7,885 bases of DNA. It comes from Chitinophagales bacterium. GTDB lineage: Bacteria > Bacteroidota > Bacteroidia > Chitinophagales > UBA10324. The notes below the pieces were generated by a model. It worked only from the letters and a program-made list of their open reading frames with translations, was not told the origin of the DNA and searched no databases. Shown here piece after piece: positions 1 to 6,204 of this stretch. A program made the translations under genes and the position numbers. The stretch spans positions 1-7,885 of the forward strand of contig JAJAYG010000535.1 of assembly GCA_026786335.1 (NCBI GenBank), given 5' to 3'. Numbering within the stretch: the first letter of the stretch is position 1; the number at the start of each line of letters is the position of its first letter.

Positions 1-51
1 ACATAAAGCAATGAGCGTGAATGATGAAATAATTTTAAAAATCTTTTTCAT
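1..51 (-). CDS. Start of an exported protein running off the left edge
   Basis: An ATG at 51-49 opens MKKIFKIISSFTLIALC, 17 codons with no stop before the window edge. The two lysines followed by a hydrophobic run are a typical Bacteroidota signal peptide beginning, and C17 could belong to a lipobox or simply to the hydrophobic core. It reads in the same direction as all other genes and starts 107 nt after the cupredoxin stop. That gap (52-158) is AT-rich and shows no convincing terminator or promoter. Nothing about function can be said, and the short visible length limits confidence. Confidence 0.6.
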   Translation of the reverse strand, partial: MKKIFKIISSFTLIALC

Positions 52-158
52 AAGGTTTCTTAGCAAGTTGAATTTCTTGGATTGAAAAACTTTTTCGTTT
101 AATTTTTTCTCACCATTTTTTAAAAAATAATTATTAGATGTTTGTCAATGTGCAGTGG

Positions 159-782
159 CTATTCAATGATCAGTTTTGAGTTAAAAAACTTATTGTTACT
201 AAAAACACTAATGAAGTAAACACCATCAGAAATGTCAGCAATTGGAATAGTGATATGAGAATCGCTTTTCGCGAAATCTATTTCTCTTACATTTTTTCCA
301 TTCACATCAACCATTAAAAATTTTAAATCATGAAATAGTAATTCATTACCCAATGAAACATTTACAAAGTCAATTGCAGGATTTGGAAAAAGAGAAATTT
401 CTTTCGACGAAGATTTGTCGGGCAATGAAATTCCATTGGGGTCAAGCACAAAAATTCTTCCTACCATTCCATCATGTGCATGCAACTCACACACATAATA
501 ATAAGTGCCGGCGGTATCGGCAACCCAAATGCCACCGCCGAACGGCGTATAAAATCCTCCATTGGAAATTGCAAAACCCGAATCCCATGTTGCATGGTTT
601 ACTTCAAGTGCATTGTGAAATGAATCGAGTTGAAATAAAACGGTGTCACCTAAATTGATGGTGATACTGTCGGGGTCATAAAGCTCAAAGTGATTGGTGA
701 TTATATAAATGGTTGCTGAAGTTCTCCAGCATGAGATGAAAATGAAAATGACTAAGAAGCTGAGTATAAATTTAATTTTCAT
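159..782 (-). CDS. Secreted plastocyanin-like cupredoxin with T9SS sorting domain
   Basis: The protein has 207 residues. A hydrophobic signal segment spans 5-17; the cleavage site is ambiguous, either signal peptidase I near TSA23 or a lipobox-like FIS-C18. Residues 24-114 form one type 1 blue copper domain: GDTVLFQLDSFHNALEV supplies H56, and YYYVC98-E-L-H101-A-H-D-G-M106 supplies the C-x2-H-x4-M ligand loop seen in plastocyanin and pseudoazurin relatives. Further family pattern is ATWDSGF and GGFYTPFGGG between them. H103 is an extra histidine inside the loop. A T9SS sorting domain covers about 128-207 (FPNP 132-135, GVYFISVF 187-194). Such proteins carry single electrons or bind copper; a partner role with the multicopper oxidase upstream is plausible but inferred. 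The gene sits just behind a terminator-like hairpin, so its level probably differs from the genes before it. Confidence 0.92.
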   Translation of the reverse strand: MKIKFILSFLVIFIFISCWRTSATIYIITNHFELYDPDSITINLGDTVLFQLDSFHNALEVNHATWDSGFAISNGGFYTPFGGGIWVADTAGTYYYVCELHAHDGMVGRIFVLDPNGISLPDKSSSKEISLFPNPAIDFVNVSLGNELLFHDLKFLMVDVNGKNVREIDFAKSDSHITIPIADISDGVYFISVFSNNKFFNSKLIIE

Positions 783-790
783 GGTACTGA

Positions 791-834
791 AAAATAAAAG
801 CAGGTCTTTTGAAATAAATTTTCAAAAGACCTGC
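791..834 (-). terminator. Strong hairpin plus T-tract between the propeller and cupredoxin genes
   Basis: Read on the minus strand, a perfect 15-bp inverted repeat (GCAGGTCTTTTGAAA at 834-820, its complement at 814-800) encloses a 5-nt loop (819-815) and is followed directly by TTTTATTTT (799-791). This is the form of a Rho-independent terminator for the propeller gene, whose stop lies 11 nt upstream. The T-tract ends only 8 nt before the cupredoxin ATG at 782, leaving no room for a promoter in between. It may therefore act as a partial terminator or attenuator setting cupredoxin expression, or also protect transcript 3' ends. Confidence 0.8.
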
Positions 835-845
835 CTGGTTAAATT

Positions 846-2903
846 TTATTTAGTCAACAAAATCTTTTTGGTAATTATTGAATGTTCATCGCTTACTTCA
901 ATCCTGTAAGTTCCTGCCGCTTCATTTTCTAAATTGATATTTAATGATTTGGCAGTTACATTATTTTGATAAAATACTTCCATACCCAAAATATTCATTA
1001 CCCTAACATTGTAATTACCTATGGGTGAATTTGGAAGCAACAAATGAAACATTCCTTCAGAAGGATTGGGGTAGATCGAAATTGTTGCATCTGTTAAAAT
1101 ATTTTTGACATCAAGCGGAGTAAAATCAACTCGAAATAACTTATTCTGCGTTTGATTTACGTACCAGATTTTTCCATCGGGGCCAATTTTAATTCCTTGT
1201 ATGCCGGCAGCACCGGTTTGTATTTTACCTAATTCAACGGGCACTGCGCCACTGCAATCATAAATAATAATATCGCCATTGCTGTAATCACTTACAATTA
1301 AACGATTGTCAATTACATCAATGCCCGATGGTTGGGTTAAGCCCGTGCTTATGTAAACCGAATAATCTACGCCTGTAACTGTTGATGCTTCGGCAAATGA
1401 TTCGCCATAAGGTGCAAATGTTCCGGTAACGGAACCCGAATTTGCATTCATTCTCAACACCCTTTTATTTCCATTGTCAACAATGTAAAGCCAGCCCGAA
1501 TTTTTATCAAGCACTAAGTGACTTACAATGTTGTCGTCAATCTTTTGGAGTGCAATTTCTGTGTATCGTCTTACAATTCCATCGGAGTGGTCTTCACCTC
1601 CCGGCTCATGGGGTATTTGAAAATCGTAGTAATCCAATACATGATTGTAACCATTGTTAACCCAAAAAACATTATCATGATCGCTGCAAATTCCCATTGC
1701 ATACGGACTTTGATGCAGCATATCAACATGACTTCCGTTACCGTCATTTGGAACATCATAAACTACAGGATCCCAAAGTGTAGGACCTGTATAATGTCCG
1801 TTTCCATGATTCGCATCCTTTACATCGGGGCTGGTAGCAAAATTTCCGTTCTCACTAAAAGCAATTCCCGAAGGCAGCGACATAAAGTGCCATGCATTTC
1901 CATCTTGCTGCACCAATGATGTTTGATCGTCTTTACCTGCATTGGAGATAGTGATTGTTTTTCCTCCGCTGTTTTCAGTTCCCTTATTAATAATCCAAAG
2001 TTCATAGTCACTAAGGATGGGAGCAAAATCCAAATCACGCGGTAAACTCAATCCTTCAGTTGACGATGCAATGGTTGTAAATATGGGTACCACTGTAAGG
2101 TAATCATCAATAATGTTTGGTATTGCATCGCCCACTACAATAGTTTTTGATATTGCATCATTGGAAGTTTTCATGTCGGCATTGCCGTTTACATTGCCTG
2201 TCCAAACTTTGATGGAATAAGTTCCATTGATCGAAGGATTCCATGGTGTACTATGAACGTAGTTATAAGAAGTATAGGGAAGAATATTAAGTCCCGAAAT
2301 ATTTTGTGTTATAGTTGCCCCATTGTCAACAGAATAATTTAAATCTAATGAAGTAATTGCAATTGCACCATAGTTGAAAAGTGCGCCTTTAATATTGATG
2401 TTGCCCGGGTTTACATAGATGGGGTTTGTAATGGAAGTTGCACCTGCATCATAAGTATAAGGAGGGGTTGTTATAAAAGTGAATGTGTTTCCAGTACCCG
2501 AACCTTTAAAAATATACATTGGATAGCCATCAACAAACACAGTAAAAGTTGCGCCGCCATCACCCCAATCATCCACGTATTTAATGTCAAAGTTTTTTGC
2601 AGAGTCGAGGCACCATGGTCCTTCTGATACCGTGGTGTTATCACCATATCCATAAGCAGTAGTTGCATCTTGTCCTCCGCCACCATTGCAACCAACTTGC
2701 GTTGTATTGCCTCCGGTGAAAATGGTTCCAACTCCGCAGGCGTTTCCACTTGGTACAAGTAGCCAGTAACATTCGAAGACGAAGGTGTCAGTTGTAACGT
2801 CAATTTGAATGTTTGTTTGTCCTACAGGACATTGTGCTTTTAAATTCAATACTGATACGCAGCAAGTGATCATCAATAGCATTGTGATTTGAATTTTTTT
2901 CAT
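846..2903 (-). CDS. Secreted NHL-type beta-propeller protein with histidine-rich region and T9SS sorting domain
   Basis: The start chosen is ATG 2903 (MKKIQIT...), which gives a normal signal peptide ending at about A23/Q24; an ATG six codons upstream is less likely. Length is 685 residues. Domains by eye: 25-145, a cysteine-bearing beta domain (C25, 45, 56, 72, 98) with an Asp-rich DDWGDGG at 111-117 that may bind calcium; 160-258, a CARDB/Ig-like domain (NPGNINIKGALFNYG); about 280-595, an NHL-type propeller with blades such as GWLYIVDNGNKRVLRM, QPSGIDVIDNRLIVSDY and GIKIGPDGKIWYVNQ; 600-685, a T9SS domain (YPNP 611-614, GTYRIEV). The propeller holds ten histidines between 339 and 462, including SHVDMLHQSP, SDHDN and HEPGGEDHSDG. 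Propellers of this kind serve as binding scaffolds or, in a few families, enzymes; a metal site is possible but unproven. It follows the lipoprotein by 44 nt and is followed by a terminator-like hairpin. Confidence 0.85.
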   Translation of the reverse strand: MKKIQITMLLMITCCVSVLNLKAQCPVGQTNIQIDVTTDTFVFECYWLLVPSGNACGVGTIFTGGNTTQVGCNGGGGQDATTAYGYGDNTTVSEGPWCLDSAKNFDIKYVDDWGDGGATFTVFVDGYPMYIFKGSGTGNTFTFITTPPYTYDAGATSITNPIYVNPGNINIKGALFNYGAIAITSLDLNYSVDNGATITQNISGLNILPYTSYNYVHSTPWNPSINGTYSIKVWTGNVNGNADMKTSNDAISKTIVVGDAIPNIIDDYLTVVPIFTTIASSTEGLSLPRDLDFAPILSDYELWIINKGTENSGGKTITISNAGKDDQTSLVQQDGNAWHFMSLPSGIAFSENGNFATSPDVKDANHGNGHYTGPTLWDPVVYDVPNDGNGSHVDMLHQSPYAMGICSDHDNVFWVNNGYNHVLDYYDFQIPHEPGGEDHSDGIVRRYTEIALQKIDDNIVSHLVLDKNSGWLYIVDNGNKRVLRMNANSGSVTGTFAPYGESFAEASTVTGVDYSVYISTGLTQPSGIDVIDNRLIVSDYSNGDIIIYDCSGAVPVELGKIQTGAAGIQGIKIGPDGKIWYVNQTQNKLFRVDFTPLDVKNILTDATISIYPNPSEGMFHLLLPNSPIGNYNVRVMNILGMEVFYQNNVTAKSLNINLENEAAGTYRIEVSDEHSIITKKILLTK

Positions 2904-2947
2904 GGTACAAAATTTAAGCATTAAGAAATTATTTATAGTGGATGATA

Positions 2948-3781
2948 CTATTGTAATATTAAAACAAAATCTGCTGTATGTATTTTTTCGGCGTGATTGA
3001 ATTGAAGAAACCCTCTGTAAATGCCGGCTGTTTCAAACTCAGTATGAAAAATTATTTCGGTACCCTTTATTCGTAAATCCATGGCATGCGCGTACAAATA
3101 ATTTTTTGTGTCTTCACTGATGATTGCAAAGTGACCAAGTGCACCAAGGTAAACATCAAGATCAGTTACTGGTTTTTCATTCTTAGTGATCAACACTTTC
3201 AGTAATGTTTCCTTTCCCGAAATTAATTTTCCGTCTGTATTAATTTCTGCTTTGTAACCATCATCACCTTGCCATATTAATTTTTGAACTGAATATTTTT
3301 TTGCTTCCAATTGATTTCCCGAAACGTTAACGGGGATTCTGGTAACCTGATTTGAGAAACCGGTGGGAGTGTAATCGGCAAACATCACAAAGTCGCCGCC
3401 GTGCGGAAACTTTGTGGTTACATTGTAGCTTCCATCACTTTTTGATTCAGGATGAATTTGCCGGAACCACGAAAGATCATTGCTTACAACAATGAGGTGA
3501 ATCTTCTTTTCATGCACTACATCAAGCGGAATATTTGCAGTGCTGTCTTTAATATTTTTGGGAATAAAGGAAAGCGATGCTTCCTGTTTAGCAATAATTA
3601 ATTTTGGAACAGAAGAAAATTTCATGGTGAAATTTTTCTGCAATTCATTATTATTCATTTCACTCTTCTCCTTCTTTCCATCCTTAATTGAAGAAGCATT
3701 ATCGCGCGAACATGCAGCAAATGCAAACATGACTATACAGATAATTAATAAGCGATAATATTTGAGAATTGTTTTATGCAA
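2948..3781 (-). CDS. Lipoprotein with two copies of a copper-cluster-associated beta domain
   Basis: The protein has 277 residues if started at TTG 3781. An in-frame TAA only nine bases upstream rules out an earlier start, and the next ATG would leave too short a signal sequence. A lipoprotein signal peptide leads to a lipobox-like AFAA-C24, then a Ser/Lys/Asn-rich tether (25-50). Residues about 58-153 and 176-277 align as a duplicated domain: PLDVVHEKKIHLIVVS (85-100) with DLDVYLGALGHFAIIS (207-222), IHPE (109-112) with AHAM (231-234), and FPHGGDFVMFADYTP with FETAGIYRGFLQFNH. The second copy carries the YLGALGH...ISED signature which, from memory, is found in secreted proteins and membrane-protein tails near copper resistance genes in Bacteroidota and other phyla. 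H95/H217 and H110/H232 fall at equivalent places and could bind metal; this is inference. It is the only clear lipoprotein in the run, has no T9SS domain, and may anchor or feed the secreted oxidase. Confidence 0.8.
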   Translation of the reverse strand: MHKTILKYYRLLIICIVMFAFAACSRDNASSIKDGKKEKSEMNNNELQKNFTMKFSSVPKLIIAKQEASLSFIPKNIKDSTANIPLDVVHEKKIHLIVVSNDLSWFRQIHPESKSDGSYNVTTKFPHGGDFVMFADYTPTGFSNQVTRIPVNVSGNQLEAKKYSVQKLIWQGDDGYKAEINTDGKLISGKETLLKVLITKNEKPVTDLDVYLGALGHFAIISEDTKNYLYAHAMDLRIKGTEIIFHTEFETAGIYRGFLQFNHAEKIHTADFVLILQ

Positions 3782-3794
3782 GAAGTTTTATGCA
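3771..3794 (-). repeat. Short direct repeat spanning the TTG start of the lipoprotein gene
   Basis: The 10-mer TGCATAAAAC (minus strand) occurs at 3794-3785 and again at 3780-3771, with a 14-nt period. The second copy contains the last two bases of the TTG start and the first codons of the lipoprotein; the first copy lies in the 17-nt gap after the oxidase stop. It looks like a small tandem duplication rather than an operator. Confidence 0.5.
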
Positions 3795-3798
3795 GTAA

Positions 3799-5523
3799 CT
3801 AATAATGTTGAATCAAAAGTTTTTGTGAAAAGAAATTTTTTCGATCACTAATTTGAATGAAATAAATTCCTGTATTCATTGCACTAACATTTAACTGAAG
3901 TGATTGTTGAATGTACTGTGCCGGAACTTTAATTTCATTTCCCAATAAATCAATCACCCTCACCAAAATATTATTTCCCAATTCGGCAGTCGAAGTCACC
4001 AGCAAAAAATCATCTGCGGGGTTCGGAAATAATTTTATCTCACCCATTCCCACTTCATCAATTCCAACCGTAGCAGAATCACGAACTGCAAACGAGCCCA
4101 TCATTCCATCGTCTTCATGGTGCAGCATGTGGCAGTGATACATGTAGGGAACTGTATCGTTGGTGTAATCTTCAAACTTCATAATCACCCTTACCGTTTC
4201 CATCGGCATCACGAGCACCACATCTTTTTTTCCCTGCTCATTCAAAGGAGGAGTATTTCCGTTTTCATCAAGAATAAAAAATTGCACATCGTGAATATGA
4301 AATGGATGGGCTATCAAAGTTTGGTTATTCAATTTCCAGATCTCAGTAGTGTTTTTATATGCGGTAATGTTGATGCTGTCCATACTAAACTGCGCACCGT
4401 TGATGGTAAAAGGGCCTTCCACCATTTGACTCATGGGCATCATGTCTTGCGGTGCAAAAGTGAAAGTGCGTGTAATGCCTGCATCACTTTCATTCAATGG
4501 AGTTACTGTTGCAAGTGAAGTAGGAATGGTGTTAACAGGGTTTGCAGTGGGTGTTGTAACATTTATCTGAAGTATGTTAAAGTCGGCACCATTGAGCGAA
4601 TTAAGACCGTAATCGGGAATAGAAACCATTCCGTTACCAACTGTTTCGGCACCATAAATTCCATCTTCTAACTCCGAAGCAAAACTTTTTAAGAAAATAG
4701 TTTGTCCTTGTAAAGCACTTAAGTCAACCAAAATTTCGGCGCGCTCGCCGGGCACCAATCGCAACCGGGTTAATTCAACAGGCGCTTCGAGCAATCCGCC
4801 ATCGCCGCCGATTTGATAGAATGTCATTCCGTTTGAAAACCCAAAATCATAACTGCGCATCGAAGAGCCATCGAGAATTCTTAATCGAACAACTTGCGCC
4901 GGTGCATCGAGATAAGGATGCAAAGTTCCGTTCACCATAATTGCAGTATCCATTTCTGTAGCAATGGCAATTTGATAAAGTATGTCGAATGCTTTTGTTT
5001 GAACGATTACCGGAAAATCATCGACACCATAAGTGCGAGGTAAATCCAGCGCTGCTTCCATACTATCTTTGATGATGATGATGCCTGCCAAACCTTTTGA
5101 AACCTGAAGATCGGTTTTGCCATCGCCATGCGGATGATACCAATAAGTGCCGGCATCATTGAGCACTTTAAAAGTTGCATCCCACGTTGTTGCCGGCTCA
5201 ATAATCTGATGCGGTCCGCCATCATACACTGCAGGAACATGCAAGCCATGCCAGTGCATGGTGGTATTATCATTCAGGTTGTTTGTTACATGGAGTGCAA
5301 CAACATCATTTTTATTCAAGATGAGTGTTGGGGAAAGAAAACTTCCATTGATGCCATAGGTAGGGGTATTCCATCCATTAAAAAATGTTTGAGTACCCGA
5401 TTGAACATTCAATTGAAAATTGGTGCCGCTTAACGTTGGAGGAATATAGAGCGGGTTTTGCGCTTCTGATTTTTGAGAAAGAAAAATCAAAAAAATAAAA
5501 CAAAAAATATGTTGACATTTCAT
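3799..5523 (-). CDS. CueO-like multicopper oxidase with T9SS sorting domain
   Basis: This 574-residue protein couples one-electron oxidation of a substrate to four-electron reduction of O2 to water. A signal peptide (1-22, SEA-Q) is followed by a three-cupredoxin-domain core of about 460 residues, close to CueO in length. All copper ligand motifs are present: H90-W-H92-G, H130-P-H132, H406-P-F-H409-I-H411, and H463-C464-H465-x3-H469-x4-M474, so type 1 (H406, C464, H469, M474) and the trinuclear centre should both form. CueO-like stretches include VDGGP-type DGGPHQIIEP, GKTDLQVSKGLAG and DGGLLEAPVEL. The long Met-rich insert of E. coli CueO is reduced to a short MMPMSQM at 361-367. A T9SS domain fills about 490-574 (FPNP 499-502, GIYFIQI 552-558), so it acts outside the cell or on its surface. 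Cuprous oxidase, laccase-like or metal oxidase activity are all possible. It is coupled to the gene upstream, and the lipoprotein gene starts 17 nt after its stop. Confidence 0.95.
   Translation of the reverse strand: MKCQHIFCFIFLIFLSQKSEAQNPLYIPPTLSGTNFQLNVQSGTQTFFNGWNTPTYGINGSFLSPTLILNKNDVVALHVTNNLNDNTTMHWHGLHVPAVYDGGPHQIIEPATTWDATFKVLNDAGTYWYHPHGDGKTDLQVSKGLAGIIIIKDSMEAALDLPRTYGVDDFPVIVQTKAFDILYQIAIATEMDTAIMVNGTLHPYLDAPAQVVRLRILDGSSMRSYDFGFSNGMTFYQIGGDGGLLEAPVELTRLRLVPGERAEILVDLSALQGQTIFLKSFASELEDGIYGAETVGNGMVSIPDYGLNSLNGADFNILQINVTTPTANPVNTIPTSLATVTPLNESDAGITRTFTFAPQDMMPMSQMVEGPFTINGAQFSMDSINITAYKNTTEIWKLNNQTLIAHPFHIHDVQFFILDENGNTPPLNEQGKKDVVLVMPMETVRVIMKFEDYTNDTVPYMYHCHMLHHEDDGMMGSFAVRDSATVGIDEVGMGEIKLFPNPADDFLLVTSTAELGNNILVRVIDLLGNEIKVPAQYIQQSLQLNVSAMNTGIYFIQISDRKNFFSQKLLIQHY
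5520..5523 (-). promoter_or_regulatory. ATGA stop-start overlap (translational coupling)
   Basis: The ATG of the multicopper oxidase (5523-5521) overlaps the TGA of the upstream gene (5522-5520) in the classic ATGA arrangement. The oxidase is therefore likely to be translated by ribosomes finishing the upstream gene. An in-frame ATG at 5565 exists, but the 14 extra residues it adds precede a complete signal peptide that starts with MKCQ, so 5523 is preferred. Confidence 0.75.
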
Positions 5524-6200
5524 TTTAAAAAAATCTTTTGGATAAGTTGAGAATTTTCTCCCCACAAACTAACGACAAAAATTCCCTGCGGCAAATGATT
5601 AAGATCAATAGTTGAGTTTGTTCCGCTAAGTTGTTTTTCAAATAGTAATCTGCCTTGTACATCAATGAGTTTTAATATTTGATTGGATGAAGATCCACTT
5701 TCAATAATCAATTGCCTGCCGCTTAACCATACTTGATTATGAATACTATTTTCATTTTCAATGCCCGTTAACTCCGAAGTGATGATCCAGGTAAGTGTAT
5801 CTGCTGCGAGCGGCTTATTTGTTTCCCAAACAGCATATCGAATGGTTGCAGTGCCCGAAAGTGTTTGAGGTATTAAGTGAATACTAAGGAAACCATATTC
5901 ACTTTCAACTACAGGCAGCATAGTTCCGCTTTCTTTTAATTCAGTATAACAATAGTTATTATCGCAAATGCTTGCTTCCCAATAGGCAGGCACATCGGCA
6001 CTTATTTTTTCCCATTCAAGAAAAAGTGAATCAATAGAATTGTTATTCTGTAAAATGTTAAACACGGTAAGCTCTTCCATTTGCGCATTGGCAACAATGG
6101 AATCGCCCGGAGAAAGCGTGTAATTCTGTGCATATAAAAAATTAGCAGCAACAAAATGAATTGCTGCTGCTAACAAAAGTTTTTTAAAAATGCGTGGCAT
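5520..6200 (-). CDS. Small secreted protein with a C-x4-C pair and a divergent T9SS sorting domain
   Basis: This is a 226-residue protein of unknown function. The start at 6200 gives a typical signal peptide (MPRIFKK, then a hydrophobic run) ending at about A24/Q25. Residues 25-145 are predicted by eye to be an Ig-like beta-rich domain. They contain the pattern PAYW-x3-ICDNNYCY (C79 and C84), which resembles a segment known in Bacteroidota secreted and Omp28/thioredoxin-associated proteins, where the two cysteines can form a short disulfide loop. From about 153 a sorting-domain-like tail follows (VWLSGRQLIIES, LKLIDVQGRLL, LPQGIFVVSL) and ends in IQKIFLK. It lacks the FPNP motif that its neighbours have. 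Its coupling to the thioredoxin-like gene upstream and the oxidase downstream suggests that it works with them, perhaps as a thioredoxin client or a chaperone for the oxidase; this is inference. No copper-binding signature is visible. Confidence 0.8.
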   Translation of the reverse strand: MPRIFKKLLLAAAIHFVAANFLYAQNYTLSPGDSIVANAQMEELTVFNILQNNNSIDSLFLEWEKISADVPAYWEASICDNNYCYTELKESGTMLPVVESEYGFLSIHLIPQTLSGTATIRYAVWETNKPLAADTLTWIITSELTGIENENSIHNQVWLSGRQLIIESGSSSNQILKLIDVQGRLLFEKQLSGTNSTIDLNHLPQGIFVVSLWGENSQLIQKIFLK

Positions 6201-6204
6201 ATTA
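6198..6204 (-). promoter_or_regulatory. Stop-start junction TAA-T-ATG (translational coupling)
   Basis: The stop of the thioredoxin-like gene (6204-6202) is separated from the ATG of the next gene (6200-6198) by one nucleotide. No Shine-Dalgarno sequence precedes this ATG, so ribosomes ending the first gene probably re-initiate here. This junction also decides the start: the in-frame ATG at 6242 would overlap the upstream gene by 41 nt and would put 14 polar residues ahead of a normal signal peptide. Confidence 0.7.

Noticed and set aside
84..96. Small inverted repeat GAAAAA-C-TTTTTC as a terminator for the cupredoxin gene
   Set aside because: It has a one-base loop and only A/T pairs apart from one G-C, so it cannot form a stable terminator stem.
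115..128. Palindrome ATTTTTTAAAAAAT after the cupredoxin gene
   Set aside because: It is made of A and T only and has no loop; in an AT-rich gap this is expected by chance.
1518..1919. Plus-strand open frame of 133 codons inside the propeller gene
   Set aside because: It is antisense to a well-supported protein, has no recognisable domain or signal peptide and has a composition expected of a shadow frame. The same holds for the plus-strand frames at 353-658, 4117-4518 and 5128-5433.
2908..2915. AAATTTTG as a -7 box (TAnnTTTG) for the propeller gene
   Set aside because: It lies about 5 nt before the ATG at 2903, so transcription would start at or inside the gene, and no TTTG is found at the needed distance upstream.
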